From positions 1 to 5,971 of the forward strand of contig USPO01000109.1 in the NCBI GenBank assembly GCA_900556575.1: a stretch of DNA of 5,971 nucleotides, in the 5' to 3' direction. Source of the DNA: an uncultured Eubacteriales bacterium (GTDB taxonomy: Bacteria > Bacillota > Clostridia > UBA1381). Made by a program: the position numbers and the translations under genes. Below the pieces are notes generated by a model that worked only from the letters and a program-made list of their open reading frames with translations, did no database searches and was not told the DNA's origin. This document shows positions 5,716-5,971 of this stretch, one piece after another (positions within the stretch are counted from its first letter, which is position 1; the number at the start of each line of letters is the position of its first letter).

Positions 5716-5971
5716 TTACAAAAGCTCTGCTTTAACCTTGCCGTCAAGCATTGATATATTTTCAGTACCTTTTTCAATACTGCCGAGAGGAATTAAATCT
5801 GATGAGTAGCTGTAATTCTTATAGAATAGAGCAAGGTTTCCCCAAGGCTTGTACAAAGTCAAATCACCGGCATTAGGTTGAGTTCCCGATGCGGTACTGA
5901 ACGTACCCAATGTTTTGGTCGGATATGCGATTTTTTCACTGCCGCCAAAATCAGAGAAATCAAGCTCACAT
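5716..5971 (-). CDS. Cyclophilin-like fold protein, 5' part outside the window
   Basis: The reading frame stays open from the stop at 5716-5718 to the window edge, so only the last 84 or so residues are seen (CELDFSDFGGSEKIAYPTK to GKVKAELL). A TTG at 5908-5910 is an internal leucine, not a start: the frame continues upstream of it and there is no good ribosome binding site. The pattern ELDFSDFGGSEKIAYP, then NAGDLTLYKPWGNLALFYK, then YSSDLIPLGSIEKG resembles the C-terminal half of bacterial cyclophilin-like proteins (the Cyclophil_like group, often secreted or fused to flavodoxin-like domains). These lack clear evidence for prolyl isomerase activity, and none is claimed here. The N terminus, any signal peptide and any fused domain lie beyond 5971. 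It is convergent with the DUF11 gene and shares its terminator. Confidence 0.72.
   Translation of the reverse strand, partial: CELDFSDFGGSEKIAYPTKTLGTFSTASGTQPNAGDLTLYKPWGNLALFYKNYSYSSDLIPLGSIEKGTENISMLDGKVKAELL

Noticed and set aside
5716..5910. A 64-residue gene starting at the TTG at 5910
   Set aside because: The frame remains open upstream to the window edge with cyclophilin-like sequence, so TTG is an internal leucine of a longer gene.

Overview
The window looks like chromosomal DNA from a low-GC, anaerobic Gram-positive bacterium of the Clostridia. The evidence is AT-rich intergenic DNA, strong AAGGAG-type ribosome binding sites, near-consensus sigma-A promoters, a secreted protein with copper-amine-oxidase-type stalk repeats, a TtcA-type tRNA thiolase with its own cysteine desulfurase, and a leaderless DUF11-repeat protein of a type common in gut clostridia. 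No mobile element, CRISPR array, rRNA or tRNA is visible. The genus cannot be fixed from the sequence alone.

Layout. Positions 9-1202 (minus) encode a secreted protein with two stalk repeats and an RsiV-like DUF4163/DUF3298 region. A divergent intergenic region (1203-1427) separates it from a trans-sulfuration-type PLP enzyme on the plus strand (1428-2606). A two-way hairpin terminator (about 2614-2656) sits between that gene and a convergent two-gene minus-strand operon. The operon is transcribed from about 4628: a NifS/IscS-class cysteine desulfurase (3474-4595), overlapped by 23 bases by a ttcA-like tRNA 2-thiocytidine synthase (2660-3496). A second divergent region (4596-4789) leads to a 284-residue DUF11-repeat protein (4790-5644). 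That gene ends in a perfect 19-bp hairpin terminator, which faces the 3' end of a minus-strand cyclophilin-like gene cut by the window edge (5716-5971).

How the genes work together. The centre of the window is about sulfur. The desulfurase takes sulfur from cysteine, and the TtcA-like enzyme would use that sulfur on tRNA. The neighbouring PLP enzyme makes or breaks sulfur amino acids. Both sulfur units start from exact TTGACA-N17-TATAAT promoters, each with a CGATAGG-containing element at the expected transcription start. I read this as a possible shared operator for a sulfur- or Fe-S-responsive repressor; this is inference. The flanking genes (stalk protein, DUF11 protein, cyclophilin-like protein) have no evident link to sulfur. 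I see no clearly new multi-gene system. The points most worth checking are the shared sulfur-gene operator, the extra cysteines in the TtcA-like protein, and the leaderless DUF11 protein with a possible sporulation-type promoter.
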